From DAISIK01 sp036822055 (lineage in GTDB: Bacteria > Verrucomicrobiota > Verrucomicrobiia > Opitutales > Puniceicoccaceae), in assembly GCA_036822055.1 (NCBI GenBank), contig DAISIK010000004.1, positions 57,529-121,528 on the forward strand: a stretch of DNA of 64,000 nt. The letters run 5' to 3'. Position numbers and translations under genes: made by a program. The notes under the pieces were generated by a model. The model was not told where the DNA came from and did not search any database. It was given only the letters and a program-made list of their open reading frames with translations. Shown piece by piece: positions 1 through 8,459 of this stretch; within the stretch, counting starts at the first letter, position 1; each line of letters begins with the position of its first letter.

Positions 1-1
1 T

Positions 2-352
2 GCTCATTTGATTCGATTTTTCCCGGGGGAGGTGGATTCCGAAATGCTCGAAAAACATCAGATTCGATCCGTTCGGATAGCCCTTGATCGGAAGTTTAAT
101 GCGCCGTTGCTGGTTGAATATCTGGATGAAGACGAGTCAGTGGTGCGATCGCTGCGAACCGTTTCCTTCAAGGAGGTGGATGAGGTTTGGACAGTGGGCA
201 CGGTGGAAGCCCGGGATTTTGATCGAGGCTTGCGAAGCCAATTAATTCTGGTGGGTGGGGGCGCTGTACCCAGTGTCCTGCCCGCCTTGATTGATTCTCC
301 ACGAGGAACCATTGACATCCCTTTCGACGCCCTTGGCCTCGAGTGGTTCTAG
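2..352 (+). CDS. C-terminal part of a LolA-like / outer-membrane lipoprotein-sorting family protein (partial)
   Basis: The frame is open from the window edge (in frame from base 2) to a TAG stop at 350-352, so the gene starts upstream and only about 116 residues are visible. The pattern of basic-hydrophobic strands (APLLVEYLDEDE, FKEVDEVWTVGTVEARD, SQLILVGG) resembles the half-barrel C-terminus of proteins annotated as outer-membrane lipoprotein-sorting proteins. It loosely parallels the C-terminus of the protein at 54982-55797. Periplasmic carriage of a lipid or lipoprotein would be the inferred role. The family call rests on pattern only and the N-terminus is missing. A generic periplasmic protein is the alternative. 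Confidence 0.45.
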   Translation, partial: AHLIRFFPGEVDSEMLEKHQIRSVRIALDRKFNAPLLVEYLDEDESVVRSLRTVSFKEVDEVWTVGTVEARDFDRGLRSQLILVGGGAVPSVLPALIDSPRGTIDIPFDALGLEWF

Positions 353-533
353 GGACTGAAGTGAGAAGGTTGTCAGGCCTGGATTGAGCTGCTGGTGCCG
401 GCTATGGTGAGTTAAGGGATCTGGCCGCAGTGTGGGGTAAAGGCGCGGTTCGGCGACTAATGTCTGCAATCAGCTGAGGTGAACCCGTCGGGGAGGAGGC
501 TGAGGCGGAGAGCATAATTGAAAGGAAATTTTT

Positions 534-585
534 GATACAGGCCAGGGAATCCTGTATTGACACCACTCGTACACCTTTCTAAGAC
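534..585 (+). promoter_or_regulatory. Candidate promoter with overlapping inverted repeat
   Basis: ATACAGG (535-541) and CCTGTAT (551-557) form a perfect 7-bp inverted repeat with a 9-base spacer. A consensus -35 hexamer TTGACA (557-562) starts at its last base. Weak -10-like sequences (TCTAAG, 578-583; TAAGAC, 580-585) lie at short or near-normal spacing. The element is 40-70 bases upstream of the ATG at 606. Because the downstream product carries ribbon-helix-helix motifs, autoregulation through this repeat is plausible but is an inference. Confidence 0.4.
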
Positions 586-605
586 GTATCCAAGGATTCA
601 TTCTT

Positions 606-1232
606 ATGGAAAAACCGTACTCCTCGCCGCTGACTTTCGAGCTCAGCGAAGTCCTGCTCTCCAAGCTAGATTCTTACGCAAAGGCAGGGAATCTCTTCTT
701 CAGCGACGTGGTACGCTTTGCCATCGGCCAAGCCGACTACAAAAAACATACATTTCGGAAGACACCCCTGCGGCAGCTTTCGGTTCGGCTCTCCGAGCCG
801 GTTCGAACAGAGCTGATCGAGGTATCCAACCAAACTGGAGCCAGCCTCGGCGAGTTGTTGAGAGTGGCCATCGAAGATCTCCCGGAAAAGCCAACACCGG
901 CTTTCCTCAACCAAACCAAGGCAAGCAAAATGGCAAAGAAAGTAACAACCAAGAAGGCAGCGAAAAAGGTAACCCCGGCCACGAAGGCGCCAGCGAAAAA
1001 AGCGGCGGCTAAGAAGGCAGCCGTCAAGAAGGAAGCAGCGAAGAAGGTGGCCGCCAAGAAAGCACCAGTGAAAAAAGAGGCAGCCAAGAAGGTGGCAGTG
1101 TCAAAGAAGGCAACCCCCGCAAAAAAAGCTGTGGTGAAGAAGGTGGCGGCCAAGAAAACGGCAGCCAAGAAGGCCGCAGTTAAGAAAGTTGCTGCGAAAA
1201 AAACGCCGGCCAAGAAAACCGCTGGCAAGTAG
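606..1232 (+). CDS. Tandem ribbon-helix-helix protein with histone H1-like Lys/Ala-rich tail
   Basis: This is a 208-residue protein in two parts. Residues 1-95 contain two consecutive ribbon-helix-helix-like units, each a short strand followed by two helices: LTFELSEVLLSKLDSY onward, then QLSVRLSEPVRTELIEV onward. Residues 109-208 are almost only Lys, Ala, Val, Thr and Pro in KKAA/KKVA/KKTP repeats, like eukaryotic H1 C-tails and bacterial histone H1-like proteins. A probable role is sequence-biased DNA binding plus nucleoid compaction. An in-frame ATG at 930 begins exactly at the tail (MAKKVTTKK), so a separate 100-residue tail protein from internal initiation is possible. AAGGA lies 9 bases before the ATG at 606. 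Composition of the tail is seen directly; the RHH call is by pattern. Confidence 0.75.
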   Translation: MEKPYSSPLTFELSEVLLSKLDSYAKAGNLFFSDVVRFAIGQADYKKHTFRKTPLRQLSVRLSEPVRTELIEVSNQTGASLGELLRVAIEDLPEKPTPAFLNQTKASKMAKKVTTKKAAKKVTPATKAPAKKAAAKKAAVKKEAAKKVAAKKAPVKKEAAKKVAVSKKATPAKKAVVKKVAAKKTAAKKAAVKKVAAKKTPAKKTAGK

Positions 1233-1456
1233 CCACCCGATAGTTTTCTGCAGCCACGGGTCGATCCCGACAGCTTCGGTTCCTTGAGGCATTGGCCTCC
1301 TCTGGTGCCGATCGGGGGGATTAGGCTGAGTATTTTGTGGATCTTCGGGTCGCAGTATTTTGCGGCGATAGGATCAACTTCCGGCTTGATTTTGAAGGGG
1401 AATCGGTAGCTTGTGGAGGACGGTTTCCGGTTCGAAACCTCTCCATTGTTTTCATC

Positions 1457-2650
1457 ATGCCCCATCCATCCTCACTACTTTCGTCTTGGGCGACCAACGT
1501 ATCTCCGTCTCCAACCTTGGCTGTTGATGCCAAGGCCAAAGCCCTCATCGCAGAGGGTCAGGATGTTTGCGGGTTCGGTGCCGGGGAGCCGGACTTTGAC
1601 ACTCCTGAGTTCATCAAAGAAGCTTGTGCGAAGGCTTTGAGAGAGGGAAAAACCAAATACGCTCCGTCGTCCGGGATTTTGCCCTTGCGGGAGGGGTTGG
1701 CGCGTCGGTATCGCGAGGAGCGGGGGATCGAATCGGCGGCGGCCAAGAACATGGTGATCAGCCCGGGTGGGAAGCTGAGTTGTTATCTTGCGATTTTAGC
1801 CACCTGCCAGGCGGGAGACGAGGTGCTAATCCCGGCTCCCTACTGGGTGAGTTATCCCGAGATGGTCAAACTTTCCGGGGCGACACCCGTGGTGATCGAT
1901 ACGTCTTTTGAGTCCGACTTTAAGGTATCACCTGCCCAACTACGCGCCTCCTTGAATGAGCGAACGAAGCTCCTGATTTTAAATAGTCCGAGTAATCCAA
2001 CGGGAACCGTCTATACACGAAGCGAGATTGAGGCGCTGGTAGAGCTTTGCTTGCAGCATCGGATTCTGGTGTTGAGCGATGAGATCTATGAATACCTCCT
2101 CTATGGAGAGGCTACCCATTTCTCACCGGCTTCGATGGGGAGTGAGGCCGCGGAATCGATCATTACGGTGAGCGGGTTTAGTAAAAGCTACTCAATGACG
2201 GGATGGCGGCTCGGCACCATGCTGGCTCCCGAGCCGATTGCCAGGGCGGTGGGAGATCTGCAGAGCCAGACCACATCCAACGCGACCACCTTTGCCCAGT
2301 ACGGAGCCCTGGCCATTTTTGAGCAACCCGAAGAAGCGAGAGGGGCAGTGGCCCGGATGCTGGAGGCATTTGATCGTAGGCGTTTGTTGATGTGGGAGCG
2401 GCTCAACCGAATCGGGGGAATCGCCTGTCCGAAGAGCGAAGGAGCCTTCTATCTGTTTGCTGACATTGAAGGGTTGGGTCTTTCGGGAGAGGCTTTTGCA
2501 AGCCGCCTTCTTGAGGAGGAACTGGTGGCTGTAGTCCCCGGAAACGCCTTTGGCTACGATCGGGGATTTCGGGTGAGCTACGCCACGTCGGAGGAGACGA
2601 TAGAAAAAGGCTTGAGTCGGATTGAAAAATTCTGCGCTGCTCTGGGCTGA
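1457..2650 (+). CDS. Class I PLP-dependent aminotransferase (aspartate aminotransferase type)
   Basis: This is a 397-residue fold-type I aminotransferase. GAGEPDFDTP near the N-terminus, NSPSNPTGTVY in the middle and the lysine motif SGFSKSYSMTGWRLG (Schiff-base Lys in SKSYSMTG) are typical of the AspB/AatA branch. It would transfer amino groups between aspartate or related amino acids and 2-oxoglutarate in the cytosol. The ATG at 1457 is chosen because the preceding 40 in-frame codons have no homology character and the family starts just before the GAGEPDF segment. The gene ends 3 bases before the diacylglycerol kinase gene, so the two are probably cotranscribed. Substrate range (aspartate or prephenate) cannot be read from sequence. 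Confidence 0.9.
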   Translation: MPHPSSLLSSWATNVSPSPTLAVDAKAKALIAEGQDVCGFGAGEPDFDTPEFIKEACAKALREGKTKYAPSSGILPLREGLARRYREERGIESAAAKNMVISPGGKLSCYLAILATCQAGDEVLIPAPYWVSYPEMVKLSGATPVVIDTSFESDFKVSPAQLRASLNERTKLLILNSPSNPTGTVYTRSEIEALVELCLQHRILVLSDEIYEYLLYGEATHFSPASMGSEAAESIITVSGFSKSYSMTGWRLGTMLAPEPIARAVGDLQSQTTSNATTFAQYGALAIFEQPEEARGAVARMLEAFDRRRLLMWERLNRIGGIACPKSEGAFYLFADIEGLGLSGEAFASRLLEEELVAVVPGNAFGYDRGFRVSYATSEETIEKGLSRIEKFCAALG

Positions 2651-2653
2651 GTC

Positions 2654-3058
2654 ATGAGAGAAGCAACCCGCCACAATCCCCATAAGATATCGGGCTTTCG
2701 ACGCCTCGCTCGTTCGCTCTCCAATTCCCTTGAAGGAATCGGTGCCACGCTGCGGCACGAGGAAGCGTTTCGGCAGGAGGTAATGATCAGCGTGGTCCTT
2801 GTGCCAGTGGCGATCCTGTTGCCGATCCCCATGTTCGAGCGCCTTTATTTAATTGGTGCTCTCTTCCTGATCCTGATCGTCGAATTACTCAATTCGGCGG
2901 TGGAAGCGGCGATTGATTACATTTCTCTGCGTTCTCACCCATTGGCCAAACGCTCCAAAGATATGGCCAGTGGCGCGGTCTTCTGTTCTTTGCTTCACGG
3001 GATTCTGGTCTGGAGTTTCGTGCTATCCATGCATTGGGAGACCATTTGGGGAGAGTAG
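2654..3058 (+). CDS. dgkA: Diacylglycerol kinase (prokaryotic DgkA family)
   Basis: This 134-residue membrane protein has the signature of the DgkA family: the ELLNSAVEAAID segment, followed by KRSKDMASGAVF with the acidic and basic residues of the active site. About three transmembrane segments are visible (two between residues 44 and 82, and a last one near 108-126). It phosphorylates diacylglycerol (or undecaprenol in Gram-positive homologues) to recycle lipid by-products of envelope polymer synthesis. The N-terminal extension of about 20 residues ahead of the first amphipathic helix is ordinary. It sits 3 bases behind the aminotransferase. Confidence 0.92.
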   Translation: MREATRHNPHKISGFRRLARSLSNSLEGIGATLRHEEAFRQEVMISVVLVPVAILLPIPMFERLYLIGALFLILIVELLNSAVEAAIDYISLRSHPLAKRSKDMASGAVFCSLLHGILVWSFVLSMHWETIWGE

Positions 3059-3163
3059 CGAAGGTTATTGCAGGAAACTGGTCCTGGGGTGGTTGAGTCG
3101 GGGCGAGAACTTTCCGGTTTCTCCAATCTCGACACTCCAGAACATGCCTCCTAGCTTGGAGAA

Positions 3164-3580
3164 ATGAAAGCGGAGGAAGCATGGAAATTGGTTGAAGGAG
3201 GCTTTAAGAGGATGGACGACCTCTATGGAGGGGCCGTTTTTGATGAAGTTGCTTTAGTGAAGCTGGCGGGTAATCGGGGTGAGCTGCTTCATTACACTGG
3301 ACACCGGAGTTCCGACTTTGAGGCCGAACTCCAGCGCGATTTGCATGCGATTCAAAAGAGCTTGGAGGAGTGCCGTGAAGAGCCGGGAGCCTTCGACTTT
3401 AGTTTCGAGGGTGAGGGAACGGCTTTCGATGCGTTCATGACTCTTGGAGCGGACATCTTTTTGCTTTGTAATCGCTTGGATGGGACCACCAAGGACATCA
3501 CCCGAAACCCGCGCTGGCTGGCCGCCCAGGAAGCATTTGTAGACCTAAGCCAGCGGTTTGCGGTCAATCCGGTGGTTTAA
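3164..3580 (+). CDS. Hypothetical protein, 138 aa
   Basis: I do not recognise the family. The product is acidic, soluble-looking and mostly helical, with no signal peptide, membrane segment or metal motif. GGAG lies just before the ATG at 3164. The codon pattern matches its neighbours and the frame is uninterrupted for 138 codons, which supports a real gene. It stands alone between dgkA and the polysaccharide cluster, with about 100 bases before it and 140 after it. Nothing in context fixes a function. Confidence 0.65.
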   Translation: MKAEEAWKLVEGGFKRMDDLYGGAVFDEVALVKLAGNRGELLHYTGHRSSDFEAELQRDLHAIQKSLEECREEPGAFDFSFEGEGTAFDAFMTLGADIFLLCNRLDGTTKDITRNPRWLAAQEAFVDLSQRFAVNPVV

Positions 3581-3723
3581 TTTGGGCGAGAAGAAATCGG
3601 AAGTTTCTGTTTAGCGATGAGATCTCGGTGGTTTAGTGGAGCGCGCCTCAAAAGATTGGCCGGATCGTATTCTCCTGAGAGGGGTCATAGATTGGTGATC
3701 CTCGGTGGTTGTGGAATCGCAGT

Positions 3724-4755
3724 ATGAGGGTACTTCTGGAAGCGCATCATCCTGCAGACATCCACTTCTGGAAATATCCAGTTCGTGAAATGCAGGCACG
3801 GGGCAACGAGGTGCTGATGATCGGTCGGGACCGGGATGTGATGCGGCGGTTATTAGAGGTTTACGATTGGATCCCTGCAGAGATTCCAAAGCGCAGGACG
3901 CGAAACAACCGTTTTCCCCTTATGGAAATGATGGATCGTCAGTGGATCGTGGCAAGAGCGATCAGACGATTTAAGCCAGACGTGGTGGCTAGTTTGATGG
4001 GAAGCTACACCCAAAGCGCGAAGATTCTCGGGGTGAAAAATGTGATATTCACGGATTCCGAACATCAAAGCTTCAATCACCGAATAGCGCACCCGTTTGC
4101 CCATGAGATTCATACGCCGGAGTGCTTTTATAAAGATCTAGGGGGTAAGCAGCGAAAATATCGCGGAATTCATGAATTGGCATTTTTGAGCAAGGATAAT
4201 TTAGATTTTGGTTCGGTTTTGGAGACGCGTTATCCAGATCTTCTGAAACAACAGTACGCACTTATTCGCCTTTCAGCATGGAATACATTCCACGACATAG
4301 ATCAAAAAGGAGTTGGCGAAAAACTTGATTGTTTTGTAGAAGAACTTGCTGGAAAATTTCGAGTATTAATCTCTGCGGAGGAATCATGCTTGCCGGAAGC
4401 TTTGAAACCATTCGCAGGCCAATTTGAACCTGAGGACTTTCACGCGATTCTTTCTGGAGCTTCCTTCGTATTAACCGAAGGTGCTTCTACCGCTAGCGAA
4501 TCTGCCTGCCTTGGGATCCCAACCGTTTATATTAACTCGATTGCACAACTTGGATATTTGAAAATGTTAGAGGACAAGTATTCGTTAGTCCGAGGCTTTT
4601 CAGAGGCTGAATCAGGCTTGGCTGCAGCAATAGATATGGTTGATTCGCTTAACCGAGACAGCTACGAAACGTGGAAAAAGAACCGGCAGCGACTTTTGGA
4701 TGATTCGATTGATGTCGTTTCTTATGTAGTAAATGTGCTCGAGGGAAGCAATTAG
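3724..4755 (+). CDS. DUF354 family protein (GT-B-like glycosyltransferase fold)
   Basis: This 343-residue protein starts with VLLEAHHPADIHFWKYP and carries VVASLMGSYTQSAKILG, VIFTDSEHQ and VLTEGASTASESACLGIP, all hallmarks of DUF354. This family is related to GT-B enzymes such as UDP-GlcNAc 2-epimerases and MurG and is common in surface-polysaccharide loci. The ATG at 3724 is chosen over a start five codons earlier because the family begins MRVLLE. The second half of the gene is visibly AT-richer than the first. It faces the glycosyltransferase gene at 4777-6090 tail to tail. A sugar-transfer or sugar-modification role is inferred. Confidence 0.8.
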   Translation: MRVLLEAHHPADIHFWKYPVREMQARGNEVLMIGRDRDVMRRLLEVYDWIPAEIPKRRTRNNRFPLMEMMDRQWIVARAIRRFKPDVVASLMGSYTQSAKILGVKNVIFTDSEHQSFNHRIAHPFAHEIHTPECFYKDLGGKQRKYRGIHELAFLSKDNLDFGSVLETRYPDLLKQQYALIRLSAWNTFHDIDQKGVGEKLDCFVEELAGKFRVLISAEESCLPEALKPFAGQFEPEDFHAILSGASFVLTEGASTASESACLGIPTVYINSIAQLGYLKMLEDKYSLVRGFSEAESGLAAAIDMVDSLNRDSYETWKKNRQRLLDDSIDVVSYVVNVLEGSN

Positions 4756-4776
4756 GATTTGGTCGGCGTATCTTCT

Positions 4777-6090
4777 TTAAAATAGTTGTGGCTTTTTGGT
4801 GGTAAGGTGATCAAAGATCTTTGCAAGCTGGCCAGTCAGGTGTTCCCTGGAATAATTCTCACAATCGAAGCGGAATGACTTTCGGAAGCTATCGTAGTCT
4901 TCACTGGCTTCTCTCAAAAATCGCAAAATTCCTGCGGAGTCATCATAGTCAAACATCCTTCCACTGCCTGTCTCGATGAGCAACCGAGCTGCATCTCCAT
5001 CGGTTGGTCCAATGCCAAGAATTGGATTGCCTGCTGCCATATATTCAAAGATTTTCCCGGTTACAATCCGTTGATTTCCCGGTACGCGATTAATTGTCAG
5101 CAGCGAAATGTCTGCATCGATTAATTTCTGCAGAGCTTGTGAATGTGGTAGATACCCAAGTTCAACCCAGTAGTCTTCGAGATTCTTTGAGACGAGCAAA
5201 TTTTCAAACTCTGAGCAACTATTGCCGGCGACCTGAAGTTTAAATAAGCAGCCCGCAGTCTCCTTTCTTAGATCTTCTAAAGCACTTATTAGGGCATACG
5301 GAATACGGTCTACTCCAAGCGTGCCACCGTAAAAGATGCAGAGGCTTCGATTCGATGGACGGGAACTGCGCTTTGGTATGTCGCTGGAATCGTATCCGTT
5401 CGGTAGTAAATGAGTCTTTGAACCGCGCGTCTTGGCATTGAGGAGACTTACCAGACCCTGACAAACGGTTGTTATTGCGGAGGCTCTTTGGAGACAGGAC
5501 TTCTCAAGAGTTTGATCCACACAAGTTGAAAGCTTGGACCGCTTCGTAAAGTGATAATAATCTATATCGACCCAGGGGTCGCGAAAATCCACCACCCAAG
5601 GTAACCCGCTTAACTCAGCCAAAACTCTGGCGATCAGGTGGGTGGAGTGAGGCGGTCCGGAGGAAAAGATCAAATCGATATTCTCGCTATCAAGAAGACG
5701 TTTTCCTTTCGAAATGCCAAAAGGCAACCAGCCAATCTTCGCATCGGGGATGAAGCAATTGGCCCGAACCCAGCGAGCAAGAGTTTCCTTCCAGCTTGGT
5801 CGACTAAACTCTTGAAGAAGTCCGGTTGGAAGCCTTTCGTCCTGCTTCCGGCCTGTGACTCTTTTGTAAAGTCCAAAAGGTTCGATGGAGCGAGTCCTAC
5901 AAATTTTCAAACCCTCAGGGACCTGCCCAAGCAAGGTGGGATCCTCGGCGGACGTCTCCGCGTTTTCGACTGTTAGAATGAGAGGCTCCCAATCAAATTT
6001 CAAAAGATATTTGACGAATTTCAGGCAACGCTGAACTCCGGGGCCACCGGCTGGAGGCCACGCATAGACAACCAAAAGAACTTTTCTCAC
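4777..6090 (-). CDS. Glycosyltransferase family 4-type (GT-B) protein
   Basis: The protein has 437 residues and starts with GTG in a GTGA overlap with the stop of the upstream epimerase gene. The N-terminus VVYAWPPAGGPGVQR is the donor-independent Rossmann half with the glycine-rich loop seen in GT4 enzymes. LPNGYD, FYGGTLGVDRI and EYMAAGNPILGIGP belong to the nucleotide-sugar-binding C-terminal half. It probably adds a sugar to the lipid-linked repeat unit on the cytosolic membrane face. The gene is noticeably AT-rich compared with its neighbours, as is often seen for glycosyltransferases in exchangeable polysaccharide loci. Donor and acceptor are unknown. Confidence 0.85.
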   Translation of the reverse strand: MRKVLLVVYAWPPAGGPGVQRCLKFVKYLLKFDWEPLILTVENAETSAEDPTLLGQVPEGLKICRTRSIEPFGLYKRVTGRKQDERLPTGLLQEFSRPSWKETLARWVRANCFIPDAKIGWLPFGISKGKRLLDSENIDLIFSSGPPHSTHLIARVLAELSGLPWVVDFRDPWVDIDYYHFTKRSKLSTCVDQTLEKSCLQRASAITTVCQGLVSLLNAKTRGSKTHLLPNGYDSSDIPKRSSRPSNRSLCIFYGGTLGVDRIPYALISALEDLRKETAGCLFKLQVAGNSCSEFENLLVSKNLEDYWVELGYLPHSQALQKLIDADISLLTINRVPGNQRIVTGKIFEYMAAGNPILGIGPTDGDAARLLIETGSGRMFDYDDSAGILRFLREASEDYDSFRKSFRFDCENYSREHLTGQLAKIFDHLTTKKPQLF

Positions 6091-7169
6091 GAAAGAAAAC
6101 TCCCTACCACTCCGGCCACGCGCTGCGCCGTTTGCCCGTCACCAAAAAGATTGCTATTCCACGGGGCAACAGGCTCCACGCTCTTTAATGCCTCCAGCAG
6201 ACAATCCTTGTTGCATTCAACCAACTGACTCCAGCCGGATTCGACTAGCTCCACCCATTCGGTTTCATTGCGGAGGATGAGGCCCGGCACTTTGTGAAAA
6301 TAGGCCTCTTTTTGTAGTCCGCCGGAGTCAGTAACAACGAGGGCGGCGTTTTTTGTCAGCACTGCCATTGTGGTATAACCAACGGGGTCCATAAAGCGGA
6401 TTTTAGGAAAATCAGCGGCCACCTTGCCGAGGGCATCAATGCGGTTTCTGGTCCTGGGGTGGAGCGGCAGGAGGAGGGGGCGCTCTTCTGCAGCCTGATT
6501 GAGAGCCCGCAGCCAGGTGAGGAGTCGATCTGGGTCGTCGGTATTTTCGGCACGGTGGAGGGTCGCCAGAGTGTAGCCCTTCGGTTCGATTCTGGAAGTT
6601 TCAAGCACGGCCGCTTCGTCGACCTGTGCGCAGGCATGGAGGGCAGCATCGAACATTATATCGCCGCAGTGGATGATCGACGACTCTGGACGGTTTTCCG
6701 CCTGAAGGTTTTGCACGGCGGTTGGTGTGGGTGCAAAGAGAAGGTCGGCAACGTGGTCGGTCACGACGCGGTTGATTTCCTCCGGCATCGCACGGTTGAA
6801 GGAGCGGAGTCCGGCCTCCACGTGGGCGATCGGGATGTGCAATTTCGCGGCGGCCAAGGCACCGGCAAGGGTAGAATCAGTGTCGCCGAAGACGAGGGCA
6901 AGATCCGGCTTCTCCCGCATGAGGACTTGCTCGATTTCAATCATCATCCTGCCGGTCATAGCCCCATGCGTGGTCGCATGGATCCCCAAATTATAGGTAG
7001 GTGCGTCCATTCCCAACTCGGAAAAAAAAATGTCTGACATGTTGGCATCGAAGTGTTGCCCGGTGTGGAGGATGCGTTCGTCGATCTCCGGATCTTTCCG
7101 AAGCTCCCGAGAAAGCGTTGCCGCTTTGATAAACTGGGGTCGGGCGCCGACGATGGTAAGGAGTTTCAT
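6087..7169 (-). CDS. Non-hydrolysing UDP-HexNAc 2-epimerase, WbpI-like subgroup of the WecB family
   Basis: This 360-residue enzyme has GARPQFIKAA, HTGQHFDANMSDIFF, FGDTDSTLAGALAA, HVEAGLRS and PEEINR, all features of the non-hydrolysing 2-epimerases. In WecB itself the first motifs read GTRPEAIK and a QHREML segment. The versions here resemble WbpI, which epimerises UDP-GlcNAc(3NAc)A to UDP-ManNAc(3NAc)A. That assignment fits the WbpA and WbpB-WbpD homologues in this same cluster (16854-19713). UDP-GlcNAc to UDP-ManNAc epimerisation remains possible. The subgroup call uses remembered motifs and should be tested by phylogeny. Confidence 0.85.
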   Translation of the reverse strand: MKLLTIVGARPQFIKAATLSRELRKDPEIDERILHTGQHFDANMSDIFFSELGMDAPTYNLGIHATTHGAMTGRMMIEIEQVLMREKPDLALVFGDTDSTLAGALAAAKLHIPIAHVEAGLRSFNRAMPEEINRVVTDHVADLLFAPTPTAVQNLQAENRPESSIIHCGDIMFDAALHACAQVDEAAVLETSRIEPKGYTLATLHRAENTDDPDRLLTWLRALNQAAEERPLLLPLHPRTRNRIDALGKVAADFPKIRFMDPVGYTTMAVLTKNAALVVTDSGGLQKEAYFHKVPGLILRNETEWVELVESGWSQLVECNKDCLLEALKSVEPVAPWNSNLFGDGQTAQRVAGVVGSFLS

Positions 7170-7178
7170 TAGGCGTGG

Positions 7179-8456
7179 TTATATGTTAAAGAAATTGATG
7201 AGCCTTTGTCCGCCATATCGTTTTGCCAGTCGAATCGACTTTTTCAAAACTCTGTGTCTCCGCCAAAAGTGTCTGGTGTGGGTGCCGATCTCACGATAGT
7301 AGCGGTTCAGCAGTTTGTCGGCGTTTGGATGACTGGCGTGTTTGTTTGGGGAATGGTTCGCGATCATATCGATCAACGCAGATGCGTGCGCCTTTGACCG
7401 AAGCACGTCGTGAGACAGTAAAGCATCTTTGCAGTCAGCGCTGATTTTTTGAACCCGGCTGGTGTCTGCCATCGTAGCGAGAACTTCCTCGATATTGGAG
7501 CAATCCGCATCAAGAGGAATGTAATGCTCGTGGGCGCGAAGTATCCCGCTGTAAGAGCCGGGCACTGAAATCTGGGTGGTGAGGGCAAGCCCTGCTTCAA
7601 TCGCTCTTGGCGAAATTGCGGTCAGGGCATAAACGTGGTCTTTGCCCGGGAAACAGGCTGCCTCCACTTCTTCGAAGGAGGCCTCCGGGTGTAGCGCGAG
7701 GTAGCGGTTGGTCGCTTGTCGGATTTCGCCTCGGGCGTCGATCAAGCTGCTGCCGCTGTTGCTTCCGAGACAGAACTTGGAATTTTCGACGAAGGCGTGC
7801 CATTGCTCACCGGGGATGATATCCTCCGATGAATTTGAAATGTCCAATGTGAGCGGATGGCCTCTGACGGCTTTGACAAAGCGCTCACCAATCACGCTTT
7901 TCTCGTAGCCGATATATCCGAAGCTAGGGGGTAATTTTCCAGAGCGGTAGGAGACGTCGATGGTTCGTTCTTGAAAGGCTCTGGGAGTGGCCCAGTTTTG
8001 GATCCATTCCTCATGGATGTAACCGGTGTAACCGAGCCGCAGCTTGCCTGTCTTGGAAAACCTTGGGTAGAGGAGATCCCAGTGTTGATCAATGACGGCA
8101 AACGCCAAGTCTACCTTCCACTCTATGAGCCAATCATCGAGAATATGGCTGCAATTATAATCATCTTGTGGCAGAGCGATCTTAAATGCTTCGGAATAAC
8201 GTATGAAGTCGTAGATTTTTTTCACCCGCGCCAGGTGCCGGGGTTTGTAGCGGTTGCAGAGAAAAGTGGGTCCGAGAAGGATGCCATCGAACGGGATTTC
8301 GGCCACATAGGCCGGCAGAGGCACCGCAGAATCGTGCACGATATAGTCGTGATCCGGGGCGTGTTTTGGCAGGAGAAACTCGTGATCGCTTACCGCCTTG
8401 CGCCAAAGCAGGGGATCGCCCATCCGGTGGAGAATTAAAATTTTGAGACGTGGCAT
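7179..8456 (-). CDS. Putative glycosyltransferase-like protein of the polysaccharide cluster
   Basis: The protein has 425 residues and no membrane segment. It opens with LKILILHRMGDPLLWRKAV. The centre holds SYRSGKLPPSFGYIGYEKSVIGERF and KFCLGSNSGSSLIDARGE, which resemble the C-terminal half of GT1/GT4-like enzymes that recognise a stigmatised or ageing glycan. The C-terminal 50 residues are strongly basic and could contact the membrane. It lies 9 bases upstream of the 2-epimerase gene and 3 bases downstream of an SDR gene, so it is probably cotranscribed with both. I cannot assign donor or acceptor. A non-enzymatic paralogue is possible. Confidence 0.55.
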   Translation of the reverse strand: MPRLKILILHRMGDPLLWRKAVSDHEFLLPKHAPDHDYIVHDSAVPLPAYVAEIPFDGILLGPTFLCNRYKPRHLARVKKIYDFIRYSEAFKIALPQDDYNCSHILDDWLIEWKVDLAFAVIDQHWDLLYPRFSKTGKLRLGYTGYIHEEWIQNWATPRAFQERTIDVSYRSGKLPPSFGYIGYEKSVIGERFVKAVRGHPLTLDISNSSEDIIPGEQWHAFVENSKFCLGSNSGSSLIDARGEIRQATNRYLALHPEASFEEVEAACFPGKDHVYALTAISPRAIEAGLALTTQISVPGSYSGILRAHEHYIPLDADCSNIEEVLATMADTSRVQKISADCKDALLSHDVLRSKAHASALIDMIANHSPNKHASHPNADKLLNRYYREIGTHTRHFWRRHRVLKKSIRLAKRYGGQRLINFFNI

Positions 8457-8459
8457 CGT

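Noticed and set aside
960..1230. Tandem DNA repeats in the Lys/Ala tail considered as a minisatellite
   Set aside because: The periodicity follows from codon repetition in a coding region with an unbroken frame, so it is protein-level repetition.
737..1465. 242-codon minus-strand frame opposite the histone-like tail, rich in FFAAAFL
   Set aside because: The hydrophobic repeats are the reverse complement of Lys/Ala codons (AAG, GCC), not a membrane protein.
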